Shown one piece after another: positions 32,373-43,404 of a stretch of DNA of 64,000 bases. The translations under genes were made by a program, and so were the position numbers. The notes below the pieces were generated by a model. The model saw only the letters and a list, made by a program, of their open reading frames with translations, ran no database searches and was not told where the DNA came from. The stretch comes from Amblyomma americanum (taxonomy: Eukaryota > Arthropoda > Arachnida > Ixodida > Ixodidae): NCBI RefSeq assembly GCF_052857255.1, contig NC_135505.1, forward strand, positions 31,227,116 through 31,291,115. The letters are read 5' to 3'. Numbering within the stretch: position 1 is the stretch's first letter; each line of letters starts with the position of its first letter.

Positions 32373-33748
32373 TTGCTCCTGTTCTGGGGTGATTGGGTGC
32401 GGGACGAGAGCTTAATGTCTACTTCTTCTCCTGGCCAGGGGTTTTCCCCTTCGTCGGCATCTCTTCCTAAAGACCAGCTCCCAATTGACCTCTTTTTCCG
32501 CAGCGGTCTTTCAAGCATTCCAGTCGCATTAGTGCCTTCCGATGGAGGCGCTATCCGAATGAACAACCCGGAGACCGTGCAGGCGGCTCTTAGGTCCACA
32601 TCGCAGCATTTCATGCACATTACCGACGTCCGACAGTTCGGTAGGGGAGGTATTTTGTGCAAGTCGCCGGATAAAGCCTGTATTGAAGATCTACTGAAGT
32701 GTACGTCATTCGCCAACCACCCGGTGAGCGCATTCATTCCGCCTCATCTCGCATGTTCCAAGGGCTTGGTCCGAGGGGTCGACTCTCGATTGAGCCCTGC
32801 GGAAACGCTTGAGAACCTCTCGCCTGCGGGAGTGATTGCTGTCCATCGATGCAGCAGGATGGTTGACGGAGAAAAAATTACTACGGAGTCAGTCATTGCC
32901 ACATTTGCAGGAATATTTTGCCCGTCAGAGATTAAGGTGTGGCCATTGGTTTTTCGAGTAGATGCCTTTAACTCTCGGCCCCTTCAGTGTCAAACCTGCT
33001 GGCGATTTGGCCACAGCGGCAAAGCCTGCAAATCGGCCTTACGCTGCTGTGCCTGTGGGGAACGTCATTGCAGAGAGGAATGTCCTGAACAGCAAGAGAA
33101 ATGTTGTTTGTGTAACGGTGCTCACCTGCTGATTCGCCTGACTGTCCTGCACGAGCACAAGAAGTTCAGGTGCTCGAGCTTATAGACAAGCGCAGATGCA
33201 CGCGGAGAGAGGCTTTTGCCGCAGTCAAGGAGAGAGCCTCAGCCTACTCTAGTGTGGCCGCCAAATGTCCACCCATAATGGATTCTAGTTGGCCCCAGGC
33301 TATTACAGCGGCAGTTGAGAAAGCTGTGGCAAATGCAATGGACCGCATTATGGAAACCGTGTCCACGTGCATTTCGCAGGTCATAGCTGCTCAGATGACC
33401 AATCTTCTGCAGGCGTCCACCGCTCCGCTCTTCTCTTCTTTGGCTTCGGAAGCTACCCCTCCTTCTGTAGTAATCGATTCCGCTCCACAGGGCCAAAAAC
33501 AATGCGAGCAACAAAATACCTCTCAGCCCTCTCCTTCGAATAGCGTTATGGACGCATCCTCTATGGATTGTATTGATATGGAGTGTGATCTCCGCGCCCA
33601 GAAACGAAGTGGGTCTCCTCTGAATATTGCAGGTCCATCTTGCCCCCAGTCAAAGACAAAGAAAAGTAACGCAAGTCAAAACGCTAAGACCAGGATTCTA
33701 GAAAAGGCAGTCGCGGCTGCGGCACTTCCGCCAAGATATGGTTCTTAA
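32373..33748 (+). pseudogene. LINE ORF1 (gag-like, CCHC zinc knuckles), one frameshift
   Basis: The first frame (32373-33185) has a serine/proline-rich start, a conserved RNA-binding-like domain and zinc knuckles CQTCWRFGHSGKAC, CCACGERHCREEC and CCLCNGAH. The second frame (33170-33748) has a helical, coil-like domain (ITAAVEKAVANAMDRIMETV). They should be one protein. A single C appears to be missing in GCTCACCTGC (about 33119-33128), where the minus copy reads GCTCACCCTGC, so the frame shifts inside the last knuckle. ORF1 would package element RNA. Confidence 0.85.
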
Positions 33749-36700
33749 GTGTACTCCAGTGGAATTGTCGATCTATATCCTCCGCTTCAACAGATTTAAA
33801 TTGCCTATGCAATCAGCTTCTACCAGATTTAGTTGCTTTACAGAAAAATGGCTAACTTCAAATTTCAATTATCATCTCAAGGACAACCATCCGTTCCGGC
33901 TTGACCGGTCATCACGAGGGGGAGGGTTGTTAGTGCTCATACCTACAAAGTTTTGCCACAGGGCATGCATTTCTTTTCAATATGCGGACAATGAATGTGA
34001 AATCCTTGCGGTTGACCTCAGTGTCCCAGGTCAACAGCCCTTTACGGTAGCTAATGCATATTTCCCGTCTGGTGTGCGTGACACTCGGCCCCTTGACTTA
34101 CTCATGTCTAGTAGCCGATCTCAGGTTTCATTACTTGGCGACTTCAATTCGCACCATGTGACTTGGGGGTTTAAAACAGACTGCTTTGGTTCTAGACTAT
34201 TTGATTGGGCTTCTGGCAACAACTTGATCTGCAACAATTCCGGATTGCCTACGTTTGTTCGCAGTCAATGCCGCTCTGCCTTGGATTTAACTTTTTCCTC
34301 CCCAGGAGTCTCTGTTATGTCTTGGGCGCCTGTTGACTGTGCAACAAACAGTGATCATCTACCGATTAGTTTCAAGTTTGCGTGTAAATTAACTCTTCCT
34401 GAGCGACATCAGTGCACGTTCATAAATTACAATTGCTTTAAAGACACGCTAAAATCACCCCTCCAAATGACTTCAGACACTCGCGCTCAGAGAAGTGCCG
34501 AAAGCAAGGCTGCACATCTCTGCTCAGTACTGGACCATGCAAGGCAAAAGTCTGAATTTTTGCTTAAGAGAACAAAGGGTGCAATCGCGAACAATTGGTG
34601 GAATGCTGAGTGCACGCGTGCATATAGACGACGGAAAGCAGCTTGGAGGAAACTTCTCATCAATCAATGCCCAAAAAATTGGCTGGATTATAAGTATGTT
34701 GCAGCAACATTTAAGCGCACTGTCGCCCGTGCAAAGGAGGAGTATAATACAAATCATTATGATTTCCTTTCCCAATCAGGAAATAAACGAGCTTTGTTTA
34801 ATTTCATGAGGCGAAACAAGGTGATTCCTCCGGCTGCCAACATTGAATCCCTTGTTCAGTCCCCTCCTGACATCGCAAAGGCCTTAGAGGATATTGCGTG
34901 TAGCCTAGAGCTTCGCTTTAGATCTGCATTACCTTCTCCTACTATATTCACATGCACCTCAAGTGATTTCACTGAGGTCTCTATGTCTGAGCTGTCGCAA
35001 ATTGTTCTGCGCTTATCCCCAGCGGCTCCTGGCCCCGATAAGGTCACTTCATCTATGATCAAAATATTGTTCAATGAATCTCCTGCAGACCTGTTGGCTC
35101 TAATTAACCATTCTATTAAAGGTCCTTGGATACCGCATGAGTGGCGTCTTGCTGAAATAGTTCCATTGCTTAAAAAGCAAGGGGATGGCTTAACTTTAGA
35201 CAATATACGCCCTATTTCGCTAACATCGAACCTTGTGAAATTGGTTTAAACGGTCCTTCTCATCCGTGTCATGTCATTCATTTCAGAAAATTCTGTATTG
35301 AATCCATGCCAAATTGGTTTCAGGCCGGGTTGTTCAATTTGGTGTGCTCATACTGACCTTGAGAGTCGTATTAAATTAGCTCGCAATAGAAAAAAGTTTG
35401 CTGCGCTTGTCACCTTGGATGTCAGTAAAGCATACGACAGCGTGGAGCACTCGACTCTATTACTAAGATTACAGGAACTCAACTTCCTAAGCTATTTTGT
35501 AGCCTGGATTTCTGTTTTTTTGGAAAATAGAGAATTTTACTGCGGCCAAAATGGTGTTTCCTCAAGGAGATTTCCACAGACAAGAGGTGTTCCGCAAGGA
35601 TCAGTTCCCTCACCTGTTCTTTTTAACATTTTTCTAAGCTCAATTCCATGCATTCAAAATGTGAAAACTTATGTGTACGCCGACGATATTGCATTTTTTG
35701 CATCAGCAGATGACATTCACACTCTTTATCAAACCCTGCAAAATTACCTCAATGTTCTTGACAACTGGCTAGGAAGAATTCATCTGTCCCTTAATGTGAA
35801 GAAATGCGCATTGTCAGTATTTCCAGTTTCTGTAAAAGTAAATATCTGCCTGTTCTATAGAAATAACATAATGCCTCAAGTTCAGACGGTGAAGTATCTC
35901 GGTGTAATATACGACTCTACTCTCTCCTGGTGGCCACACCTTGAGCAAGTTTCTGCAAATGTAGTTCGGGCCATTGGCGTCCTGCGCAGGCTTTGTAGTG
36001 CTAGGTCAGGCATGAGAAGGCATACGCTTCTGATGATTTATAAAATGTACGTCCGCCCAATTTTGGAGTTCGGGTGTGTTTTATTCTCAGGAGCTCCTGC
36101 CTATAAACTTCGCCCTCGTGTGCTTTTGGAGCGTGAGGCGTTGCGCCTTTGTCTGGGGCTTCCAAAATATGTCGCCAATGCTGTTCTGCACCTTGAGGCG
36201 CGAATGCCTTCGTTATCCGCTAGGTTTCGCCTTTTAACAGTTCAAACATTTTTAAAATATTGCGACTCACCTCTTCACGCTTCCAGTATAATATTTCTTA
36301 GTCAACCTTCCGCCTTTTTTAGTGCTGCCTGGTCTCGATTTCATACCCCGCAGATATGTTACGTGTAATCCCTCCTTGATTGCATAAATATTCATTACAC
36401 AGATGTCCGCCAAATATATAACAACTCCTCATCTGTCCAGATTGAGTTCGATGACATTTTCCCATCGAATACAAAGCTGCAGCCCTTCCCGCTTCTTCAG
36501 GGTCTATTGCAGGACCACCTAAGGTCCTTTCCCTCTCATGTCCTTATTGCTACCGATGCCTCGTAGGATCGCGAAAGGGCAGGTGTCGGAAATTTTTCGC
36601 CTTCACTGGATTGGTCTTTTTCTCTCCGTCTTCCTGACTTCACTCCAATTTTTCTCGCTGAATTATTAGCAGTAATCTTAGCCTTACGAAAATTAGAAAC

Positions 36701-37379
36701 TACCGTTTCCCAGGTCGTGTTTATGACAGACTCTCTGTCCATTTGCTCTTCATTATCCTCACCCACTGAGTCTCGGGCATTACGCCTCTTTAATTTCCTG
36801 ATTCCGCTCCATCTAAATTCGGTAAGGTTGCTTTGGGTACCAGGTAACATGGGCTTTCACTTAAATGAGGATGCAGATTCCTTAGCAAGAGCCTCTCTTT
36901 GCGACCCAATTGCTGCTGTCCTGCCAATGTGTGCATATACAGCTGCGGTGAGGTTTCGCGGCTACACAATATTTCAGGAATTTGCTGCCTCGGCTCTTAC
37001 ATCATCTCCCGAATATCAGCATCTTCCGCATCCTTGGAGTAGCAAAGACTGGCGCTCGCGCAGACTAGAGGTCTCTTTCACGCGCTTGCGTTGCCGGGTT
37101 CCCCTTCTAAATTTCTACATTCACAGATCTGGCCTGGCAGCTTCCCCACTGTGCCCTTTTTGTGCCGAACCTGAGGCAATAGATCACTTCCTGCTGTTCT
37201 GCTGCCGCTTTTCTCATTTGAGGAAGCGTCTTTTGCAAATTCCATTTCATCAACTGGCCTTGTCTGTGTCTTCCGCGGTTGTTCTTTCCATTGGCGCTTC
37301 TTTGCTTGGACGAAGCGACAGGAGTGTGCGCTCTGTTGTGCAAAATTTTCTTCAAGAAACGCAGCGACTCCCATTCTAA
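33749..37379 (+). pseudogene. LINE ORF2: endonuclease, reverse transcriptase, RNase H, zinc segment
   Basis: Endonuclease: start near 33749 (in a shifted frame for ~90 bases), SLLGDFNSHHVTWG, FVRSQCRSALDLTF and TNSDHLPI. Reverse transcriptase: SPAAPGPDKVTSSMIK, NIRPISLTSNLVKL, ALVTLDVSKAYDSVEH, TRGVPQGSV and TYVYADDIAFF (catalytic box 35676-35687). RNase H: VLIATDAS-stop-DRERAGVGNF, then FMTDSLS and LLWVPGNMGF. Zinc: CPFCAEPEAIDHFLLFC, stop at 37377. Stops lie at about 35248 (TTGGTT-TAA), 36366 (CAA to TAA versus the minus copy) and 36564 (TAG, shared). It cannot make a full protein as it stands. Confidence 0.85.
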
Positions 37380-37619
37380 TTTCTTTTCCCGCTCTCAGAC
37401 AGTAAGACATTGCAACATTACAGGCATTGTGTACTATTATGCACATTAAGCAATTGTCCCGTCTTTGATCTCCAAGTTAACTGGACCCCTTTCCTTCTCT
37501 CTTCCAATCTCTCAGACTACATACTATTACCACTCCTTTTCCCGTCAAAACTTTCCTGTTCCTAGTAATTTACCGCCTGTGTCTTGGCCACTCCCCCGTA
37601 GTGGGTATGTGCCAGCAAC

Positions 37620-37776
37620 GTCTGAGGCCTTCCTTCCTTCCTTCCTTCCTTCCTTCCTTCCTTCCTTCCTTCCTTCCTTCCTTCCTTCCTTCCTTCCTTC
37701 CTTCCTTCCTTCCTTCCTCCCTTCCTTCCTTCCTTCCTTCCTTCCTTCCTTCCTTCCTTCCTTCCTTTCTTCCTTC
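37620..37776 (+). repeat. (CTTC)n microsatellite at LINE 3' end
   Basis: About 37 units of CTTC with one C-for-T and one T-for-C interruption, directly after the LINE 3' motif. The minus copy of the same LINE ends in only about five such units (15824-15848), so this tract has grown from the retroposed tail. Lys/Glu/Gly-rich or Ser/Phe/Leu-rich frames here are not genes. Confidence 0.95.
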
Positions 37777-37976
37777 CAAGACGTTCGTCGAAGCGCGACG
37801 CACCGGGACTCCAGCCCGCCAGAATCCTTGAAAGTCGAAGTTACGCGCACCCACCAAGTTAGCCAGTGGCTGCAAGGACTCAACCAGAGTTCGGGTCTCT
37901 GCAGCCTCGTCCGACCGTGAGAAAACTGACCTCCGATTTAGCGCGACCATCAGTGTTCACACAATGCCCCGTCAGC

Positions 37977-38440
37977 ATGCCGGATGCCATCCCTTCGCCG
38001 TCCGTCGTGCTGCAACAGCCACGCGAGCCACCCACCTTTCAAGGTTTTCCAGGCGAGGACCCGGAGGACTGGCTCGAGAAGTTCGAGCGGTTAGCCCAAT
38101 ACAAAAGGCGGGCTGACGACAAGAAGCTGCAGCACGTGTTTTTTGTTTTTGTTTTTTGCTGGAGGGAGCAGCTCGTACTTGGTTTGAGAACAGAGAGGCC
38201 ACAGTAACAGTGTGAGGTTCCTTCAAGACTCAGTTTTTGCAGGCTTTTACCACCGTATTCCGGAAAGAACGTTCCGGACTGCTCCTCCAGACATGCGTCC
38301 AATTACCAAACGAGAGCGTTCTCCTTTACTCCGAGGACATGGCGAAGCTCTTCCTTCGGGTGGATTCCAGCATGTCCGAAGAGAAGAAGCTGCGTTTTCT
38401 TATGAGGGGCATCAAGGAGCAGATCTTCGCTAGGCTAGTT
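37977..38440 (+). pseudogene. Gypsy gag, first part
   Basis: From the ATG at 37977: FQGFPGEDPEDWLEKFERLA is the capsid start. After a frameshift near 38200, FKTQFLQAFTTVFRKERSGL, QLPNESVLLYSEDMAKLFLR and LRFLMRGIKEQIFARLV follow, which is the conserved capsid core of this tick gypsy type. The frame is cut at 38440 by the LINE and continues at 41826 in matching sense. Gag would assemble the particle. A T-rich run at 38138-38160 is probably where the frame was damaged. Confidence 0.8.
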
Positions 38441-41400
38441 GAATGGTCTGATTGGAACGCCAGTCTCAACCGCGATGTCGCCCGCGCTACCTCCACCATT
38501 CCCGAACCTGAGGACACGTCGGCTACTGACAGCCGGCTCCTCCACATGTGGGAAGCACATGCGAGACTGCAAAGGCGCTGGCTCAATCAAAAGCACAATC
38601 GGCCCCTCAAACGCCGTATCGCTCATCTCGTACGCGAGATTGAAACACATGCGCGCGACCTGGCCCATCAACAATGGGGACAGGTCTGCGATCGCATGAG
38701 TGGCAATTTAGGCCTCAAAGACACCTGGTCCCTCCTCAGATATCTCCTGGACCCGGGTCACACGAAGGCCACCCAACGCAAGCATGTCACACGCATCTTG
38801 CACCAGCTCCCCCTCTCAGACGATGCACTCCTCCAAGCCCTCAAAGATCAATATCTCACCACCACCCCTCCCACCCCCCTCCCCCGTACACGGGAGACCC
38901 CAACCCGGAACTCGACGCGGACATCTCTCCGGCGGAGGTTCGGGCGGCCATGCACAAACTTCGGAACACGACCGCCCCTGGCGCTGACAGAGTCACCAAC
39001 AAGGCGCTCCGCAATCTCGACGGCCAGTCTGTGGAGGCTGTTGCAGACTTGTTCAATCGCTGCTGGCTAACGGGAACCCTTCCTTCGCAGTGGACTCATG
39101 CCCGCATAACTTTCATCCCCAAGCCAGGAAAGCCTCTTGAGACAAGGAATCTCCATCCCATTTCCCTTACGTCTTGCATCGGCAAACTCTTTGAGCACGT
39201 CGTCCTTTGTCGCCTCCAGGAATACATGGACAACCTCCTCTTCCCCCCCAACGATGGTTGGTTTCCGTCCCCACCTCTCCACCCAAGATATCATGCTTCA
39301 GCTCTCAGAAGACGTCCTCCACCCCCGAAACACGAGGCGCACGCGCGCGGTCCTGGCCCTGGATCTAAAACAGGCATTCGACAATGTACATCATTCGGCC
39401 ATCTTTGACGCCCTGTCGTCCCTACACGTCGGCACTCGTACCCATCAGTACAACTCAGCCTTCCTCCGCCACCGCACAGCTGAACTCACTTTTGGCTCAC
39501 TCTCCACCCCTGTTTTCACCCTCGGTAGCCGAGGTACCCCTCAGGGATCGGTACTCTCCCCGCTTCTATTTAATATTACTCTCATCCCCATGGCAAAGGC
39601 TCTTTCAGCCATTCCCACCCTCTCGCACTCTTTATATGCCGACGACATCACCCTGTGGACTTCCACGAGTAATGTCGGCACCATTGAAGAGACACTACAA
39701 GCGGGGGCAGATGTGGTGACCTCCTATGCCCATCAGGTTGGCCTTGCATGCTCTCCTACAAAATCGGAACTTCTGGTCCTTCGCCCCCTCGGGGAAGACT
39801 GGACAAAACTCCCCACCTGGCATCGATGTTACCATTGATGCCACCCGCATACCAGAGGTAGACAAAGTTCGCATCCTGGGAATGGTTCTCCAGAACAATG
39901 GCAAGAACACTGCCACAATCACCAAGCTCACTGCTACCGTTCAGCAAACCGTTCGCCTCATCAGACGAATCGCTAACGAACATTGAGGCATGCGGGAACA
40001 CGACCTCCGCCGCCTGATCCAGGCTTTCGTCCTTAGCCGGGTAGTATACTCCCTGCCCTATCTCCTCCTCTCCCGAGTAGAGGAGAACAAAGTCAACTGC
40101 CTCAATCGTCAGGCGTACAAGACGGCCCTCAACCTCCCCCAGCACACGTCGAATGAACGCCTTCTTAAGATGGGCGTACACAACACCCTCGCCGAGCTCA
40201 CCGAGGCCCATCGATCTGCCCAACTTGATAGGCTCTCCTCCACCCTAGCCGGCCGTCACATTCTTGACGCCATTGGCCTACACACCTTGGCTATTATACC
40301 CACACCTTCTCCCTCCCACACCGCACACGGGACCTCATCACTATTCACCCCCTCCCCAAGAACATGCATCCCGAGCATCACGCGGCTCGTCGTGCTGCTC
40401 GAGCTGCAGCCCTACACAAACACTATGGCGCACAGCCTGAGAGCGTCTACGTCGACGCAGCCTCTTACACCTCCTCTTCCGCCTTTGCCCTGGCGGCAGT
40501 GTCCAATTCGTACACCCCTATTACGGCAGGCACTGTCATTGCCTCCACTCCTGCGGAAGTGGAGGAGGCAGCCGTAGCCTTAGCCATCGCTACTACATCG
40601 GCGACCCACATTTTCAGCGACTCAAAGACCGCGGTCTGTAACTTTGCGAAAGGCCGCATCTCCGAACCCGCTTTCCGGCTTCTAAGCCGGTCTCCCGCCC
40701 CTACCCGACCTATTCAGCTTCTCTGGGTCCCGGCCCACGCCGGCCACCCAGGTAACGAGGCGGCTCATTCTTTAGCTCGAGGTTTCGTCAGCCGAGCAGG
40801 AGCCGCCGACGCCTGGGGAGACGCTCGAGATTGAATGGTCGCGTATCACGAGATAACTCTACACTACCGTGAGCAACGGCTAACGTATCCCCCTCCGCAC
40901 AAGTCTCTCACTAAATTGCAGCAGGTGACGTGGCGACAGCTACAATCCCGCACCTTCTTCTCCCCTGCCCACTTAGCCCTGGTTCACCCGGAACTGTTCA
41001 CGCCAGTATGCACCCTCTGCGGCGCTCTGAAAGCGGATTTTGCGGTCGGGTTCGAACCCGGAGTTCCCGGGTTCGAACCCGACCGCGGCGGCTGCGTTTT
41101 TATGGAGGAAAAACGCTAAGGCGCCCGTGTGCTGTGCGATGTCAGTGCACGTTAAAGATCCCCAGGTGGTCGAAATTATTCCGGAGACCTCCACTACGGC
41201 ACCTCTCTTCCTTTCTTCTTTCACTCCCTCCTTTACCCTTCCCTTACGGCGCGGTTCAGGTGTCCAACGATATAGGAGACAGATACTGCGCCATTTCCTT
41301 TCCCCCCAAAACCAATTAAAAAAAACACATTCTTTATTCTTGCTCCGAGCTCCTTCCACCAGCCGATTGGCAACTCACAGACCTCGAGCGATGGGAGGCT

Positions 41401-41515
41401 GCGGTGTCCAGTTCTGACCCGGCTTCCCAACGGCAGCTAGTGGACTGGGCTTTGGAAGTCGCTGAGAAGCATCACCTTCCGGCCACGACACGCATCCAAG
41501 AGCAATCCCATCACT
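38441..41515 (+). pseudogene. LINE ORF2 part: reverse transcriptase, RNase H, C-terminus
   Basis: Upstream of the palm: WSLLRYLLDPGHTKATQRK. RT: SPAEVRAAMHKLRNTTAPGADRV, NLHPISLTSCIGKLFE, LALDLKQAFDNVHH, SRGTPQGSVLSPLLFN and SLYADDITLW (about 39635-39660). Thumb: KVRILGMVLQNNGKN. RNase H: VYVDAASYTSSSAFA (40450), HIFSDSKTAV and IQLLWVPAHAGHPGNEAAHS (40715-40775). The zinc segment CTLCGAL is broken by a SINE at 41041. The C-terminal part resumes at about 41340 (DLERWEAAVSSSDPASQRQLV) and stops near 41515. At least three frame changes. Confidence 0.82.
41041..41320 (+). repeat. Long-type tRNA-SINE with snap-back 5' end
   Basis: It begins with a 45-base near-perfect palindrome: GCGGTCGGGTTCGAACCCGG, AGTTC, then CCGGGTTCGAACCCGACCGC. 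This is the B-box region present twice, first inverted and then forward, and the forward SINE continues normally to the tail CCAATTAAAAAAAA. The A-box part of the head is missing. It lies in the LINE zinc segment. No target duplication is evident. Confidence 0.85.
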
Positions 41516-41782
41516 AGGATGTAACAGAGCCGCCGCGGTGGCTGAGTGGTTACGGCGCTCGGCTGCCGGCCCGAAAGACGCGGGTTCGATCCCGGCCGCG
41601 GCGGTCGAATTTCGATGGAGGCGAAATTCTAGAGGCCCGTGTACTGTGCGATGTCAGTGCACGTTAAAGAACCCCAGGTGGTCGAAATTTCCGGAGCCCT
41701 TCACTACGGCGTCTCTCATAGCCTGAGTCGCTTTGGGACGTTAAACCCCCATAAACCAAACCAAACCAACTATGATGTAACA
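41513..41782 (+). repeat. Short-type tRNA-SINE with 14-bp target duplication
   Basis: The SINE 41527-41768 lies between ACTAGGATGTAACA (41513-41526) and ACTATGATGTAACA (41769-41782), one mismatch. Head GAGCCGCCGCGGTGGCTGAGTG, B box GGTTCGATCCC, and tail CCCCATAAACCAAACCAAACC. It inserted in the 3' UTR of the nested LINE. It is the least diverged short-type copy here. Confidence 0.95.
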
Positions 41783-41825
41783 ATTAAGGCTTGCTCTACT
41801 TTATAAAGTTTTTCCCCACCACCAC

Positions 41826-42545
41826 CTAGGTTAGTTCGAAGCCCACCTAGACCTGTCGCCGAATTTCTTTCCGAAGCCACTACGGTGGAGAACATGCTCG
41901 ATATGCGATCCAGACAGTACGAGCGCCCTCCGTCGCTGATGGCTACCAGCGGTGTCGATGCTTCTAGCCACGACGTCGTTCGGGAGACCATCGGGACCGT
42001 CGTACGCGAAGAGCTTCAAACGCTCTTTCCAGCCCCGCAGCCGCTGCAGATTTCTTCCATTTCGGACATTATTCCTGAAGAAGTTCAACAGGCGCTCACG
42101 CCGCCAGACCCTCTTCAACCGAACACAACCCCCCAGATGATGGCATACGCCGCTGCCGTTCGCCGTCCACCACCGCCTCAAAGACGCCCGATACACCTGT
42201 CCACATTCGCCGCCAACCACTTCCTCACCCTTTTCAGGTCCCTCCTCGGAAGAGCGAAGTCCGGCGCACTGCCGATCAGCGCCCTCTGTGCTATCACTGC
42301 GGCGCGCCCGGTCACGTCTACCGCAACTGTCGTTACAAACGTATGGGTCTGCAGGGATATAGTGCCGATGCGGCCCGACCGCAGCGTGGTGGATGGCCTC
42401 GAGAAATAAGCGATTACCTTGACGCGGCACCCGAAGCACCACACTACTATGCACGGTCGCCGTCTCCACGTCGTTTCTCATCTGCGCTACGTTCATCCGC
42501 CGACATTTCGCGCGGAAGGTCTCCTAGTCCCCGTCGGGAAAACTA
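41826..42545 (+). pseudogene. Gypsy gag, second part with zinc knuckle
   Basis: LVRSPPRPVAEFLSEATTVENML continues the capsid frame left at 38440. A proline-rich linker (PPPPQRRPIHL) follows, then, after a frameshift near 42190, the knuckle CYHCGAPGHVYRNC (about 42289-42330, CX2CX4HX4C) and an arginine/serine-rich end. The knuckle binds element RNA. No stop separates the frames apart from indels. Confidence 0.8.
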
Positions 42546-42779
42546 GAAGCGGCAATTTGGGGGGAACGTTGCTCACCGGCGACACGTCCAAGATCCTCCA
42601 CCACTGCACAGACATGACCGACCGCTTCTACGACGCACTGACGATCGCCAACCCGATAACACACCTCGCCGCATCAATTTTCCGCCGCAACGAAACCGCC
42701 TGGCGCCACATTGTAGCCGTGAGCGGACTCCGCGAAGTTCCCGTACACCTACGGCTACAACTGCTGATCTGAACATTTA

Positions 42780-43068
42780 AATCGACAGTACCGACGTCAC
42801 CGCACTTGTGGACACCGGCGCCGACTACTCGGTAATCAGTGGACTTTTTGCCGCGACGCTGCAAAAGGTGACCACACCTTGGGCGGGCCCACAGCTTCGT
42901 ACTGCTGAGGGTCGTTTGATCACCCCAGCTGGCAAGTGCACGTCGCGAGCTAGTATCGAAGAGGACACGTACCTGGCCGCCTTCGTCGTACTCGACCAGT
43001 GTGCCCGGGACGTAATCCCCGGAATGTCTTTTTTGACAGAAAATGGCGCGGTCATTGGCATTAAATAA
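42780..43068 (+). pseudogene. Gypsy aspartic protease
   Basis: VDTGADYSVIS (42808-42840) is the catalytic D-T/S-G motif. CARDVIPGMSFLTENGAVI is the second conserved strand (hydrophobic-hydrophobic-G). An in-frame stop follows at 43066. It would cut the Gag-Pol polyprotein. Catalytic residues look intact, but the frame is isolated by stops on both sides. Confidence 0.8.
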
Positions 43069-43404
43069 AGTCAGTGATGTTCTCCACCGAGAACGCAATC
43101 CATACTGCTTCCTAACATCGCACGGCTCTTTACATCCTTGATGACGTCACCATTCCACCCCGTTCGAGTGTTGCGGTATCTGTCGGCGCGAAGGCGCTGC
43201 GGAAGTTTGAAGGTGTCGTCGAAGCAAACAAATTATGCGTTTTGATCGCTGTCTTGCTGTCGCCAGAGGGGTCGTTTGCCTTGAAAACGGAGAAACCGAA
43301 GTACTACTTACGAATTTTGGAGGCGAGCATCAACATCTTAGCCTTGGGACCATCTGGCTCAAATTCATGGTATCGCCGACATTTGACGAGCACCCAGCCT
43401 TGCC

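Larger units (their letters stand above)
32292..37776 (+). mobile_element. I-group LINE, plus orientation, near full length
   Basis: Order: 5' UTR, ORF1 (gag-like), ORF2 with APE endonuclease, reverse transcriptase, RNase H and zinc segment, then a 3' UTR ending with the TTGGCCACTCCCCC...GTGGGTATGTGCCA motif (37585-37615) and a long CTTC tail. The common start with the minus copy is at about 32292; sequence upstream differs between copies. It is damaged by a few single-base changes only. Together with the minus copy it frames the M13-like gene. No clear target duplication was found. Confidence 0.9.
38430..41836 (+). mobile_element. I-group LINE nested in gypsy gag, 11-bp target duplication
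   Basis: The insert 38441-41825 is flanked by CTAGGCTAGTT (38430-38440) and CTAGGTTAGTT (41826-41836), one mismatch. It is 5'-truncated, beginning just before reverse transcriptase (DTSATDSRLLHMWEAHARLQ). It ends with ATAAAGTTTTTCCCCACCACCAC. It belongs to a different I-group family from the pair at 15.8 and 32.3 kb. Two SINEs are nested in it. Confidence 0.9.

Noticed and set aside
37620..37776. Regular spacing resembling a CRISPR array
   Set aside because: There are no spacers; it is an uninterrupted 4-bp repeat in a eukaryotic genome.
15823..37776. Segmental inverted duplication explaining the two LINE copies
   Set aside because: Similarity stops at the LINE ends; flanks differ and one copy has its own 13-bp target duplication.
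37545..37950. Long open frames on both strands across the CTTC tract (Lys-Glu-Gly-Arg or Ser-Phe-Leu-Pro repeats)
   Set aside because: They are translations of a tetranucleotide microsatellite at a LINE tail; no start context, domain or conservation supports a gene.
41527..41600. tRNA gene call from A/B-box-like sequence (also at the heads of other SINEs)
   Set aside because: The same segment recurs in many copies joined to a SINE body with target duplications, so it is the promoter head of a SINE rather than a functional tRNA gene.
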